The translations under genes were made by a program, and so were the position numbers. This document shows, one piece after another, positions 1 through 11,284 of a stretch of DNA of 64,000 bases. Positions within the stretch are counted from its first letter, which is position 1, and each line of letters begins with the position of its first letter. Source of the DNA: Liolophura sinensis. Its lineage: Eukaryota; Mollusca; Polyplacophora; Chitonida; Chitonidae. Location of the stretch: NCBI RefSeq assembly GCF_032854445.1, contig NC_088304.1, forward strand, positions 24,441,704 through 24,505,703, written 5' to 3'. The notes under the pieces are model-generated. The model made no database searches and had not been told where the DNA came from. It was given only the letters and a program-made list of their open reading frames with translations.

Positions 1-449
1 AAATTTGATCTCTAATCGGCCAATGAATTAACTTACTAATCAATGAATCACTTAACCAATCAACCACCAGGCGTATTCGTGAGGTTTTCCATTACCCCGT
101 CTTGACACAACATCGTTACAATCATTTTCCATCACCACCATCATGAGCCATCATAAGCCATCATACATTTTGCTATTTAGTTTTGCCAACTATCGTTTGC
201 GAAAAACGAGCATGTTTTCTTTTTTTTTAACCTGTTCCTTCTTTGAATCTATACTTCTCCAAATGCTGAGAAATGTGTAGTTTACTTATATATGTATATG
301 TGTATGTGTTTTGCCTGGCTATGTTGTATACATGCTATCAGGTGTTACTCTGTGAACGTTTTGCTTGGTTTCGGTTTATACGTTGTGCATAATTTTCTGC
401 CATTTCTACTTTTGCAGTAAAGTACATCGCTCCGCACAAACTTGGACCC
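1..449. other. Non-coding stretch, no gene seen
   Basis: AT-rich sequence with a loose CATCA-type simple repeat near 130-170. Short open frames here have no family signature and no plausible splice structure. Confidence 0.5.
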
Positions 450-658
450 GCCAGCACGGCGCAAAACTCCCACGAATACGGTCTCTGTGAGTTCGAGTCT
501 CCCGCCATACGTGGAAAGGTCTGTCAGCAGACTGCGGATGGTCGTGGGTTTCCCCCGGGCTCTGCCCCGTTTCCTCCCACCATAATGCTGGCCGCCGAAG
601 TATAAGTGAAATATTCTTGAGTTCGTCGTAAAACACCATAAAATAAATAAATAAAATA
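450..658 (+). repeat. tRNA-headed SINE, degraded head
   Basis: It matches the most common dispersed repeat of the window: a tRNA-like head, a conserved centre (GTCGTGGGTTTCCCCCGGG) and a tail ending AAACACC followed by AATAAATAAATAAA. The B box (GAGTTCGAGTC) is readable; the A-box region is eroded. Confidence 0.85.
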
Positions 659-935
659 AGAACATCGCTCTTTTCAGTTCTCACCCCAGTCACTCTGAAA
701 TAAACCAACTAAAAATCTTTTGAAATGGAACTGACATGAGTGACAGTTTTCATGAACAGCTCTGTCTTAACTTTATAGTGCGTCAGCTTGTTCATTACTG
801 AAAACATCAACATGACTAGCCACCCAGTCAAATAACACAGACCTTGGTTAAATAGAACATAAATGTAAAATATGACGCACAAGTAATAAATATTTGCAGA
901 TATTCGGGCATTTCAAAGATTGTATGATGTAATTA

Positions 936-1150
936 ATTTGTTTATCTGATTGCGGTTATTCGCCGTAATCAAGAGTATTTCACTTATACGACGGCAGCCA
1001 GCATTATAGTGAGATGAAACCTGGCAGAGCCAGAGACCTTCACACGTACGACCGGAGAGGAAGCCAGCATAAGCTGGATTTGAACTCACAGCGACCGCAT
1101 TTGTGAGAGGCTCATGGGTCTTTGCCCCGCGCTGGCGCTGGAGGCCCTTG
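936..1150 (-). repeat. tRNA-headed SINE, reverse orientation
   Basis: Reverse copy with the tail at the left and the tRNA-like head at the right. The centre has lost the segment between the GC-rich core and the CCTTC box. No clean target duplication was seen. Confidence 0.8.
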
Positions 1151-1308
1151 CGGGATATAAAGAGAATCAAGCAATATAACCCACTTTAACGGTGTCACAA
1201 ACACGTCATAAACCGGAGAACCAACAATCTGAGCCTATTGCCATATTTAAGTTCCGAGGTTGTTATAGCAACCACATCCTTCCTCATCCATCTGGGCATT
1301 CATGTTTA

Positions 1309-1446
1309 CTTATTTATTTGATTGGTCTTTTAGGCCGTATTCCAGAATAATTGATTTCTATTATTATCGTTCCATGAAACCTGGAAGAGCCCGGCATAAA
1401 CACATGACCATCCCCTGATTCCTATCAGACCTGCACACGTCCGGCT
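1309..1446 (-). repeat. Old, degraded tRNA-headed SINE fragment
   Basis: Tail (TATTTATTTGATTGG), remnants of the centre (AAACCTGG.AGAGCCCGG) and part of the head region can be aligned with the full copies, with many substitutions. Confidence 0.6.
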
Positions 1447-1589
1447 ATTATAAATAAACTAAGAATAAGCTCCAACTATTCAGTGGACATTACTGACTCA
1501 TCAATCTTTGTTGTTTGTGCCTTTTGTAACTCCGGATTTATCTGAGAAGATCCGGTCAGCTACAGACAATATAAGTAATGTCATAGAGC

Positions 1590-1830
1590 ATACGGCATAA
1601 AACCAGAGCAGCAACGACGGTGGGACAGTTGGTAAATGGTCACACTGAAAACCGTTTAAATACGTCCTCTTGTCAATTTACCTCAGTTTGGGTTTTAGTC
1701 AAATCGTTCACGTAAATCATTAAATAGCAGAAAATTACATACACCCTCAGGCAGAATTAGGTTAAAAAAAACATGATGTTGATTGCAATTTATTGGACGT
1801 CATTGGCCTAGACTTCTGCAAAATGCTGTA
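1590..1830 (-). repeat. Dispersed repeat family A copy
   Basis: Family A is a non-coding dispersed repeat of about 300-470 bp. Its forward copies run from GTGATGACAACACAGCATT through a CACTGTCGTCGCTG box. Here it is reversed: the CAGCAACGACGGTG box is at 1611 and CTCAGGCAGAATTAGG near 1750. Superfamily unknown; it could be a non-autonomous DNA transposon. Confidence 0.6.
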
Positions 1831-2780
1831 TTGTCAACACATTGATCATACATTAAAGTCCTTTTGCAAATCACAATTTCACTCTGAAGTTTCATAACGA
1901 GAAACACCGCCGGACGGTCACGTGCCGCGTGGTCGTTTGTGGCTTCCGAGCTCATAACTGCTTGTCGAGACCATTATCGCGAGGGCTGCCCCTGACTTCA
2001 TTTCAACGCCCCAATATGTCAGCAACAGTTCGTAGAGCTCTACTTTACGGACACCAATATAAAGGTGGATAGTTCTGTATCTTGGATTCAACGCTTTCTT
2101 CTCTGCATATATCCTTAAAAATGCCTTGGTGTGAATGGCGTTGAGCGATTAGAAAAACACCACTCCCGACACTAAGCACATTTTTGGAAGCATTTCATCT
2201 TACCTGGCACATGGCTGTGCTATGACAGGTTATATATCAAGTTCAGTTTTAAGACCGATTCGGCCTTTTTCGACAAAGTTATAGCCGTTTTTTTTCAGTT
2301 TTGTATTTCTGCAGATTTCTGAACTTTCCAAAGCGATTAATCGTATTAAACTGAAATCTTACTATGACAAAACTGATTCCCCATGACAAATTTTGAATTA
2401 AGTTTGGATTTTGGGCCCTTTCTACTTTTAACACAATTATTGTCGTTTTGTCCACTTTGTGACTTAAATAGTTTTCCTGACTTTTCTGAACAGTTCGTTT
2501 TATAATATTGAAACATGATTTACTATCACGAGTCACGTGTAAAGCTCGAAGTTTGGGCTGTTTAATCTATTTGCGAGAAAAACATGATACATATTCTCTG
2601 TGTATTATTTTTCTGTTGTTACTATTTTAAGGAAAGAATTATTTCTAGAAATTTCTAAAAGTTATCATTTTTATATGCTGTCCGTCCATATCTGTGTCCG
2701 GGCTATATCTCCAATTGTTTTCCGGGGGAAGGGTGGGGTGGGGAGGTAACTTTTAGTGGATACCTAGATACACAGATGAT
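1831..2780. other. Non-coding stretch, no gene seen
   Basis: No coding exon, repeat family or RNA gene was recognised here. The open frame at 2279-2536 on minus is AT-rich and has no recognisable family. Confidence 0.4.
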
Positions 2781-2789
2781 GATGTGTGA

Positions 2790-3125
2790 CAACTCACATT
2801 TGTTCCTTTCATGGTAACCACATAGCTATTTTCCCAAAATACACAATATAAATACATATAGATATATATCATGACGATGTGTTGCTACTCACATTTGTTT
2901 CTTTCCGCGGTTGTTATGGTTACCACATTGCCATTCCCCTATATATACTATAAAATAAGTATGATTTCGTGTCCGGACTACAACACCGCATGGAGTTTTC
3001 ATATTTGGTGGACACAATTGTCCATTTGCGTGGTTGTCATGGTAACCACATACTTACCATCAATACCCATGAAAATTCCGCTCAGCGGTTATACCCAGCA
3101 CAATGCTGCCAGTATTCTTTGATAC
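2790..3125 (-). repeat. Dispersed repeat family C, three imperfect units
   Basis: Three imperfect tandem units share CACATTTGTT...GGTTGTCATGGTAACCACAT and a TATATACTATA-type spacer. The same units occur in opposite orientation at 8370-8760, and a single unit lies at 9598-9690. Confidence 0.65.
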
Positions 3126-3179
3126 ATTTCAAACAAATGCATTTGTTATAGCGTATGTTGTGTTTACCTGAACTCTTCT

Positions 3180-4029
3180 TATATCTTGAACTCACACACA
3201 CAGTATATTGGGTGAAATGTATTAAGGTTTGGTAAGGGATAGCAAATTAACAAACTGAATTTAATAAATGGAGTGTACCGCGTTCTGATATGGACCAGGT
3301 ATTCTCTTACTTAGAGATTATTTCTTATTGAAACTTTTTAATACGCGACAGTTCATAAAAATATCAAGACGAGGTGGTCTATGAGCAATATGCAAAAAAA
3401 CACATCTGATTGCGTAGTTACCTCTAGCCCGACGAGGCCTACATGAATTCACTTACTATAATTCTTCAACCTTTTGGCATCTTTGCAAGACGTTTATTTA
3501 AGCATCGCCTGGAGGCATTTTTCTGCATGGACTGATAAAATTATACTTATTGTTCAGCCCTGAAACTGGCCAGTTCAATCAATGTAGCTTTGTCTCCACA
3601 TCATGTTAAAAATGTGCATGCATTGCACTAAAAGTTGCTCTTTCCTATGTGGAAAGGTTGAGGAATTAGGGTAAGTACCCCCTCCTACTGCGGCAGTCAT
3701 TGTTCATGCTGGCATACAGATTTCTTTTGTCTTTTCATCTCTCTTCTTTTACTTTCATTGTTAACACAGTTCATTATACAATCCCCTGAAAGGTTAATTG
3801 CCTCATGATTTTAAATTAAACCGAAATATCGACCTAACAAGTTACTTTACCATTGCTCTTTGGAAAGAGAACGCCTCATTCTTTTCAGACTTTTCCACAT
3901 GCTCGTAATTGACGCCTTTCTTCTTTACTCTCTGCCTGTATATATATTTGCATATTGTTATTTTCTTGCCATTTTTTATCTTTATCGGTCGGCTTCTTTC
4001 AGATAGACGTAATGCAGAATACATTAAAT
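3180..4029. other. Non-coding stretch, no gene seen
   Basis: Unique-looking AT-rich sequence. The minus open frame at 3842-4105 runs into a family A copy and is not supported as a gene. Confidence 0.4.
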
Positions 4030-4265
4030 ATAAAGTATTACAGCATAGATACCAAACTAGAGAGACGACGACAGTGTGATTTTTGGGGTGATCACCAATA
4101 ACCATGTAGTCGGTGAAAGAGGGACCTATTGCCTGTCGTCAGTTTAGGGGTTTATTCCGATTGTTCGTGTAAATGCTTAAACAGTGGCAAATTACACACC
4201 TCTTAGCTCCATGCTTTAGGCAAAATTAGGTAAAACAAATATGCGGTGATGTTTATAACACAGAC
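4030..4265 (-). repeat. Dispersed repeat family A copy
   Basis: Reverse copy. It shows the GACGACGACAGTGTGA box (about 4063), the GTGTAAATGCTTAAACAGTGGC segment region and TTAGGCAAAATTAGG (about 4213), all shared with the copies at 1590 and 16545. Confidence 0.65.
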
Positions 4266-4756
4266 GCAAATATAAATCTTAAAACCATTTAAAAAGAGAA
4301 TAAGTCTTTATTCTTATCTTTTTCTTGGCAGAGACTTATAACGCAAACCTGTATCCACGCCTTAAGCGCTGTAATTCGTCATGACAAAGTTTGAAAATCA
4401 GTTGCAAAGTTTTTGAATGCATGCATGCCATCATTTTCAGTTAAATCTTAGTTGAAGTTGAATTCAGTTGAAGTTCAACATGTGTTACATTATATGTCTG
4501 GGCTAAGAACCTTGTCCGGGGGCATTATCAACCTCATTCAAATTTTTGGATCTCCACTCAGTTTAGTTACAGAGCATAAATCTATATTACATGACTTTTA
4601 AAACTTTCGATGGAAACATTTTACCGTTTTTTTAACGAATATACATGAAAAAGTAGAAAGTACATGTACTGTTTGTAATGTGTATGAACGTCTTTGTCTG
4701 CATAATAGACAAATAGTGTGAGTGAGAGCAACAGTTATTTTAACATCACAGTGTAT

Positions 4757-5130
4757 ATATGAACAGTTCTAAGCAAAGCGCAACTGGGATCCATGGTTTG
4801 TTATTCTAGAATGGTACACGATTTGAATACTGACTCAGTCTCCTAGAATACACCTTACGTCTTTCGAATACGTCTTTTATATACTGTTTAGTTTTTGGTG
4901 GTTTGTGTTATACGTCGTTTCGGGAATTCGTCTTGCGATTATTGACCAGGAACGTCCTTACTGGTTGGCGGCTGATATATGAATGTCTGCTTCGACACAC
5001 AAATTTACAGTCCTCTAAGGTTTCTGGTACATTGATGGAAGTAGTTCAGTCTTACGTCTATATCTAGTATTATTAACAATACTTTTCAGTCAGTCCTGTC
5101 TTTCACGGTAGTCTTTGATTACAAAAGACT
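4757..5130 (+). repeat. Dispersed repeat family B copy
   Basis: Family B is a non-coding repeat of up to about 550 bp. Shared boxes are GCAAAGCGCAACTGGGAT, TGGTACACGATTTGAATACTG and TTGCGATTATTGACC, all present here. No open frame is conserved between copies, and the class is unknown. Confidence 0.65.
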
Positions 5131-6420
5131 GTAGCTCCTTTCACGACCACGCGTGCGGATGTGGACAGTCTCGGCTAGCGTTTCACAAAAACAGGATCCA
5201 AGATAATGGATTTATTTTTTTTTTTTTTTGATTGCTGTACTGAAGAATATTTTCTGCCTCCCTCCCCTTTCCTCCCTCCAGGAAATGGAAAAAGAATCGC
5301 CATAGCCAAACCTCATCATTACGTTTCTCTTTTCTACGTAACCATTCTATCAATCTGAATAGAGTAAAGAAAATGACATTCCTCCAAGCAAACAAGAAAA
5401 AATTTATTTCCACTTAACTATGACGAAATACATAGCCATCCATGCATGAAAGATTTTAATCGAGGCTGTGCATTTTGGTGTATTATGTTTTAGCGATGAC
5501 ATGGCAAGAAAAAGCCGAAATAAAAAAAAAATCCCGTGGAAACTTTGCAGCGTGAATACTTTTCGTATCTAAAAGCATACACTACAAATATTCAGAGCAC
5601 ATGACATGCATTTATAAAAACTCACGCATTAATGTGCCACCGACATGCTGTTTTTATTTGAACCCAGACTTCTTATCCATAAACGTGTTACATGTATATA
5701 GTGTGACAGTACAACCATACGTTCTTCTTAAAACATAGGCTGGCATCATGTTTATAACATTGACGTTTTCAGTAAATCATTTCAAAGTTTTCTCAAAAAT
5801 ATTGGTGTTAACATGTACTTTGCTGTTTGATTTGCCATAAATAATATTTCTGATATACTTTTCATTAAAAGACAAAAGATAAAAAACTAACGCCGACTAT
5901 GCCTTAATACATTTTTTGTAATAAGCATTTATTATAAATTTGCAATCTGTAAGAAAGAAAATACACGACAAAATATTTATAAATCACGTTTAGTGTCTAA
6001 ATGTATTTCTTTTATTTTTGAAATACATACCTTGCCTTGAGTTAATTTTTCCTCGTTGGAAGGTCAACGTTTACTGAGTGACCTTAAATAGGGTTACTTA
6101 GGAAATAATCAATGCAGACAGGTAAAACGGATGTGTTCACGAGTGTAAATTTTGATGTATTTCTCATACTTTATGAGCGCCCTACATTGAATATTTATCC
6201 ACAGGCTTTAATACTTGTGTGAGTAAAGCTCACATTATCACATCGTGACTGGACGATTTTGTTTGCTCTGTAAATGTAATTAAGAAAGTTCTCTACACAG
6301 TTGAAGCCCTGTGTGATATTCTTTCTTCTGACCACATCTCGTTATGTATTTGTAATCGGTCGAATTCGCTACTTCTTTATGAAACTGTTCAGCATAGCGT
6401 GACTACAGGTGGGTTTTTTT
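5131..6420. other. AT-rich non-coding stretch
   Basis: No gene recognised. It includes a poly(T) run at 5213-5229 and an A run near 5520. The minus open frame at 5183-5413 is low-complexity. Confidence 0.4.
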
Positions 6421-6459
6421 TGTTTTGAGTATGCCGTAAAACGCCAATCAAATAAACAT
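6421..6459 (+). repeat. SINE tail fragment
   Basis: GAGTATGCCGTAAAACGCC followed by AATCAAATAAACA matches only the 3' tail of the common SINE; the rest is missing. Confidence 0.5.
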
Positions 6460-6725
6460 TTATTTTGCCAAAGGTGCAGACTTTTTGAAATATAGAGAAG
6501 AAAAACGTATCGTGGATAGCAAAGATAACATGTGCTTTTTGCCCCCTGTTGTAAATATATGCGCGTACATGTAATCCATGTAAAACACAAAGAATGTGCA
6601 CAGCGTTGCCTTTGTGAACGATCTCGAATTTGCAAGAAAACTGGTAAATTTTCACTTATTGTGTCTTTCATTGTATGCGATGCCAGGATAATTAGCAACT
6701 GAAGAATGCAGCGTACTGCCTGATA

Positions 6726-6914
6726 ATTAGCGGTAAGCGTCCTAGCACAATGGCCCAGAAGCCCCTCATCAATCGATCGCTGTAAAATCGGCTACAGCTC
6801 ATGCTGGCTTCCTGCCTGGACGTGTGAGGGATTGTCGCAAGTTTCCCCTGGACTGTGTATAAGTGAAATATATTCTTCAGTAGGGTGTAAAACACCGATC
6901 GCATAAATAAATAA
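6726..6914 (+). repeat. Degraded tRNA-headed SINE
   Basis: Head (GCGGTAAGCGTCCTAGCAC), GCTCATGCTGGCTTCCT and tail (GTATAAGTGAAATAT, AAACACCGATCG, AAATAAATAA) are recognisable. The centre is mostly deleted. Confidence 0.7.
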
Positions 6915-7493
6915 CCTCTTAATAATGTTTAACACCGTTGTCATTCTCGTTTAATGACGATCGTTGATTTGTGAAAGAAATGTAGACACAAAAGGGGTAT
7001 TGTCACACAGACACAGGGTCCAGGATTTTCTCCATCACGCGACAGGGTGAAATAGGCCCTTCTGTTGGCTATATTTACACACTAAAAATACCTAAAAGTT
7101 ATGTACACTCTTTATTCCACTCTTGAGGTTACTGATATGGGACCATAAGTCGTAACGTTTCAGTAACATAATACTAGGACGACGCAGTTTGCAAGGCGTA
7201 TGAAAAAAAATTTTCTCAACCTATTAGTTTTTTTCTACACAAAATTAATTTGATATTGTTTACAATGCAAGTCATTCGTCAAACACAGAAAAAAGCATCT
7301 GAAATGACTGTCTCGTGATTTTAAGAGGTTGCCATGTCATGCCAGCAGCTTAAGGCAAAGTTGCTCTCAACGCAGTCTGTCAAATGATCTGCTGTTTATT
7401 AACTTGATTGTTGTTCAAGCCATACAACACACTTTAAAGATGGCTGTCGGCTTGGTGGGTGAAAGAAATGCGAGAACACGGAGGTAAATTTTG
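6915..7493. other. Non-coding stretch, no gene seen
   Basis: No exon or repeat family was recognised. Confidence 0.4.
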
Positions 7494-7640
7494 GTAAGTT
7501 ACCGTGACGTTTTTGGCAGCTGACGGTGACGTATTTTACATGTGACCGTGACGATTTTGGCCATGTGACCGTGACGTTCTGGCAGGTGACCGTGACGTTT
7601 TGGTAAGTTAGCCTGACGTTTTTGGCAAGTGGTCTTGACG
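7494..7640. repeat. Short tandem repeat with recurring TGACG
   Basis: About six imperfect units of 24-27 bp, each carrying GTGACCGTGACGTTTTGG or a close variant. Each unit brings one or two TGACG half-sites, and TGACGT occurs in most. The overlapping minus-strand frames made of NVTVTCQ-like residues are products of this repeat. Confidence 0.75.
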
Positions 7641-7867
7641 AATTTTCCCACACGTGATGAGCAGATATGCACACGATATTTATGGAATGCACATCGCCTC
7701 ATGTGTCACAGAGATTGAAAGCTAACCTCTAGAGCAAAAAGCATTTATTATATCCTCTAGACCACGGTCCTCTCTTCATCAATCAATCAGTAAATCATTC
7801 ACCACACTTAGTTGTAAGGTAAAACCATTCCTACCCACGCGTCAAGATAAATCATCGTCATTAACCA

Positions 7868-7976
7868 TCACCTTCGGGTTCTGACCGCTTTCCACCCACC
7901 ATTATACTGGTCGCTGTCGTATAAGTGAAATATTCCCGAGTACAGCGTAAAACACCAATCAAGTAAATAAATAAAT
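7868..7976 (+). repeat. SINE, 5'-truncated
   Basis: Only the 3' half is present: TTCCACCCACCATTATACTGG, then GTCGTATAAGTGAAATATTC and the AAATAAATAAAT tail. Confidence 0.75.
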
Positions 7977-8071
7977 TAACCATCATCTGGCATCCTCATA
8001 TTTCTCAACATCACGATTATCAAACATCATACATCGTGTTGAATAAGACCGGTAAGTTTCACATATACCTG

Positions 8072-8300
8072 TACACAGTTGTAATCAAGCACAACTGAGA
8101 TTCGTGCTTTAATGAGAGATACTTAGTATGTATATAGTATGTTACACGATCTGGATACTCGTCAAATTTATGCGTCTAGGGCATCAATCCATTCTAATTT
8201 GTTTTTTTGTTTGCTTTCTTAGTTCTTTGGCGGTGTGGTTGGTGTTGAAACTTAACGTGAAAGAACTACTGGCATTCAAGAGCTGTTTTTTGTTTGCAAA
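8072..8300 (+). repeat. Dispersed repeat family B fragment
   Basis: The segment around CAAGCACAACTGAGAT...GTTACACGATCTGGATAC matches the start of other B copies. It forms the beginning of a 253-codon open frame (8128-8889) that continues through family C units and is not accepted as a gene. Confidence 0.5.
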
Positions 8301-8369
8301 GAATCGTATACATCAATTTCAAACTTGGGTCTTACATAAAAACATAAAACGTAATGTCGATATTACTAC

Positions 8370-8760
8370 TGTAATTTATATATGTAGTATACATAGGGAA
8401 AATGAAAATCTGGTAACCATGACAACCGCGGAAATGAACAAATGTGAGTCACGACACATCGTCATATGTGTGTGTATGTATGTATCCACTCGAAAACTCG
8501 ACACAGAAAACATTATATATAAGGAGTATGGCTATCTTGTTACCATGACAACAGCGGAAATGAACAAGTGTGAGTCGCAACACCTGGTCATCTATATATC
8601 TATGTATCCACCAAAAATGAAAACTTTACATGGGAAGTTGCTATACATATCTATTTATATAGTGTACACAGGAAATGGCAGTCTGGTTAACATGACAACC
8701 GCGCAAATCGTCAAATGTAAGTCGCGACAAATCATCGACATATCATATGGCGTATACATA
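8370..8760 (+). repeat. Dispersed repeat family C, three tandem units
   Basis: Three units of roughly 128-146 bp each contain GTAACCATGACAACCGCGG then AAATGAACAAATGTGAGTC (near 8411, 8539 and 8686). They are in inverse orientation to the units at 2790-3125. They place a repeated LVTMTTAEMNKCES-like peptide in the overlapping open frame. Confidence 0.7.
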
Positions 8761-9284
8761 TCTCGCCTTGTAGCATTTGTCAGATCTTGCGTTAATGAAT
8801 TTAATCTGCGTCACAAGTTCCTAGTTCAAAAACTAGTTTGTCAAGGATACTCCATCAAACGCCTTTATTCTAAGTTTCTCAAATTTTAGAATGAGTATAA
8901 CTCTCTCGTTGGCAGGTATGGACAGAGCGTTCAGAATCTGTGGCATTGTGATCAACCACATAGACGGCGCTGTTATCCTTATGTACATATCTATCACGTA
9001 CATGTTACTCACAACATAGATGGTGCTGGTTGCCCAGTGTAACCGTCTATCTTGTAGACAGCTTTTATACAGACCAGCACGTCATGTGTAACATCACAGA
9101 TGGCGCCTCTTGTAGTATGAGATCTTTACATATTAACGGAAAGACGTAATCGTCCGTTACTTTTGAATCACAATTGGTTAAGGTCTGTAACGCTCGTCAT
9201 TTTCGAACTGTATCTAATACCGCTTAACCTGGGGATAGGGGCCGTAAGGGTAGCCATGCTCATTACATCTCCATGATGCCTTTA

Positions 9285-9597
9285 TGAACAGTTGCAGTGA
9301 AAGCGCGACTGAGATACTTGTTTAATTGTTATTTGACCTGGAATTCACGGACTACGAATTTGAACTTTGATATGGAATTCACGCCTGGAATATCCACTGT
9401 CTGCCCGGCATCATTGAAAACTGATGACCGCTTCTCTCTTGTGTGTTACCGGCTTTATTTCTTATTTGTGTAATTTCTTACATACCTTTGTCCTTGGGAG
9501 CTAGTGTTTAAACGTTGTTTTGGAAATGGATCTTGCGATTTTCGACTTGGAACGCCCTTTACGGACATACGAATGGTATATGAATGTCGGACATTAC
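9285..9597 (+). repeat. Dispersed repeat family B copy
   Basis: It contains GAACAGTTGCAGTGAAAGCG, CGACTGAGATACTTG, ATCATTGAAAACTG and CTTGCGATTTTCGAC boxes shared with the copies at 4757 and 14802. Confidence 0.6.
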
Positions 9598-9690
9598 GCT
9601 TATATATACGGAAAATGGCTATCGGATTACCATGACAACCGTGAAAATGAACAAATGTGACTCGCGACACATCGTCATCAATTAAACTCT
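9598..9690 (+). repeat. Single family C unit
   Basis: ATTACCATGACAACCGTG followed by AAATGAACAAATGTGACTC and GCGACACATCGTCATC matches one unit of the 8370-8760 group. Confidence 0.6.
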
Positions 9691-9902
9691 ACACGGAAAA
9701 CAGTTGGAGTTATAGCCCGGACACGAACACGGGCGGACGCGTAGACTGACAGGCGTACAAATTAGCTATAACACAATACGTTTCGCCTAATGACGGAGAG
9801 ATATAAAAAAAGATATCATGTTTTTCAATCTTTAAAGAAGTCACGTGTTTCAAGTGTGGTAAAACATTATACCAGGAATTAAAACACCCCTCGATAGACA
9901 GG

Positions 9903-9910
9903 TATAAAAG
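9903..9910 (+). promoter_or_regulatory. TATA box of the Tyr/Arg/Lys-rich peptide gene
   Basis: TATAAAAG lies 32 bp before an initiator-like TCAGAC (A at 9935). The distance is normal for a TATA-dependent pol II promoter. A GT-AG spliced leader follows directly, which supports the assignment. Confidence 0.7.
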
Positions 9911-9934
9911 CTGTGCAAGTGCCTACCCAAAGTC

Positions 9935-10001
9935 AGACAGCTTGAGAATCCCCGTGTGTTAATCACAAACAGGACAGAGGAGAATCACCAACCCCACTAA
10001 G
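9935..10001 (+). other. Non-coding first exon (5' UTR) of the peptide gene
   Basis: It starts at the initiator-like site downstream of the TATA box and ends at CCCCACTAAG followed by the donor GTGAGT. It contains no ATG. The inferred intron runs 10002-11157 to the acceptor TTGAATTGTAG. The pairing of this exon with the coding exons is inferred from splice sites, not from transcripts. Confidence 0.6.
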
Positions 10002-10717
10002 GTGAGTTTTGTTTCTTCGCCAGATGTTATCGCCAGAAAAAGATCTTATACAACTTAACTTACACAAGGGTCAGATTTATGGTTGGAGGAAATCCGAGTG
10101 CTCAAGAAAAACCTGTTGCTCTAGGGCGCGTTACTGACGAACATTCCTGCACAGTACAATGGCGCGTAGTTGAATAAGTGAAGGGTTTATTTTACTTATC
10201 TGTTTGTTTGTTCCTTAGCGCTATCCTTTTTTATAGAGCCAGTATTATAGAACCCTGTTTAAATTACTCACCTTTGGCAAGTTACTGACGAACTATCTTC
10301 AACCAGCATCGTCAACCACTTAGGATGCAGAACTTTCAATTGAAATTGGTTTAACTCACCTTTTACGAAGAACAAAATAATCCTTTAACCGTGTGATGGT
10401 GGACATAATTTATCGTTATCAAGCATATAAGCAACCACACCTTAACGTCGTTTACGCCCTTAGAAGAGCTTTTACTCCTTACAGCGCATGCATCGCTCTC
10501 TACGCTCGCTTTACATCACTTTCACCACAAGACAAGCTTGACTTTTGGATCCTATGAGACGCACGCGGGCTCATTTGGGCTGAGCCTCATCACTGGTTTC
10601 CTTACGCCGACCTATTATCAGCCTTCATCCATCAAACTGTATCAGGTGATCGTTAGAGTCCTATTTAACATATATGTAGACAGAGATTGCACGTGCATGA
10701 AGTGTTAATTGAAACAC

Positions 10718-10775
10718 TCACTTGGCGTTCAGCATGAAGGGGATAGTGCAGCGACTGGTTGACACGTATCAGTAT
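10718..10775 (+). repeat. Fragment of a second SINE family
   Basis: CTTGGCGTTCAGCATGAAGG followed by GGATAGTGCAGCGACT matches the middle of the complete second-family SINE at 58568. It lies in intron 1 of the peptide gene. Confidence 0.55.
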
Positions 10776-11157
10776 AATGGTTCGGGCATCACTTCTTGCT
10801 TCATCACCGTGATCTCAATGGCTTCATCGACGTTCAAGTGGTGGCAGTGATGTAAAGGGAACGCAGGGAGCGACGCGTGTGCGCTATAAGGAGCATGAAA
10901 AGGCCTATCCACGTATTGTTTTACATTATGTATATACTTATATGACGGTGGTCAAGACTGGGGCTGGAGTAAGCTGGATTGCCACAAGTAATCAATCGTT
11001 CTTCGCCAAGCATCTGGTTGATCAGCTAGCATAATTCGCCGACAATGGCGATAAGGCGTACACCTTGAGACAGACAATGGAAGCTTGGCGACGCGTTAGT
11101 CCAGGCCAAATAAATGTACAGTACATAACAGACCGTGTTTGTTTTCTTGAATTGTAG

Positions 11158-11284
11158 CCAATCATGAATAAGGCTACACTTGCTGTGGGATTGTTGGCCC
11201 TTCTGATTTGTCAGTTGGTGATGGAAACTATGGCGGGCGACGAGGCGGATGAGGAAAATCCCCTTCACGCTCTCGTTAAAAGAG
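11158..11284 (+). CDS. Peptide gene exon 2: signal peptide and acidic propeptide
   Basis: The exon begins after TTGAATTGTAG with six untranslated bases, then ATG at 11164. It ends after the Lys-Arg codons plus one base, before GTTTGT. It encodes the signal peptide and the whole acidic propeptide, so the exon boundary coincides with the processing site. Confidence 0.75.

Noticed and set aside
8128-8889. 253-codon gene on plus
   Set aside because: It lies across family B and C repeats and has internal repeats matching the DNA units; no homology or splice context was recognised. Kept only as a low-interest finding.
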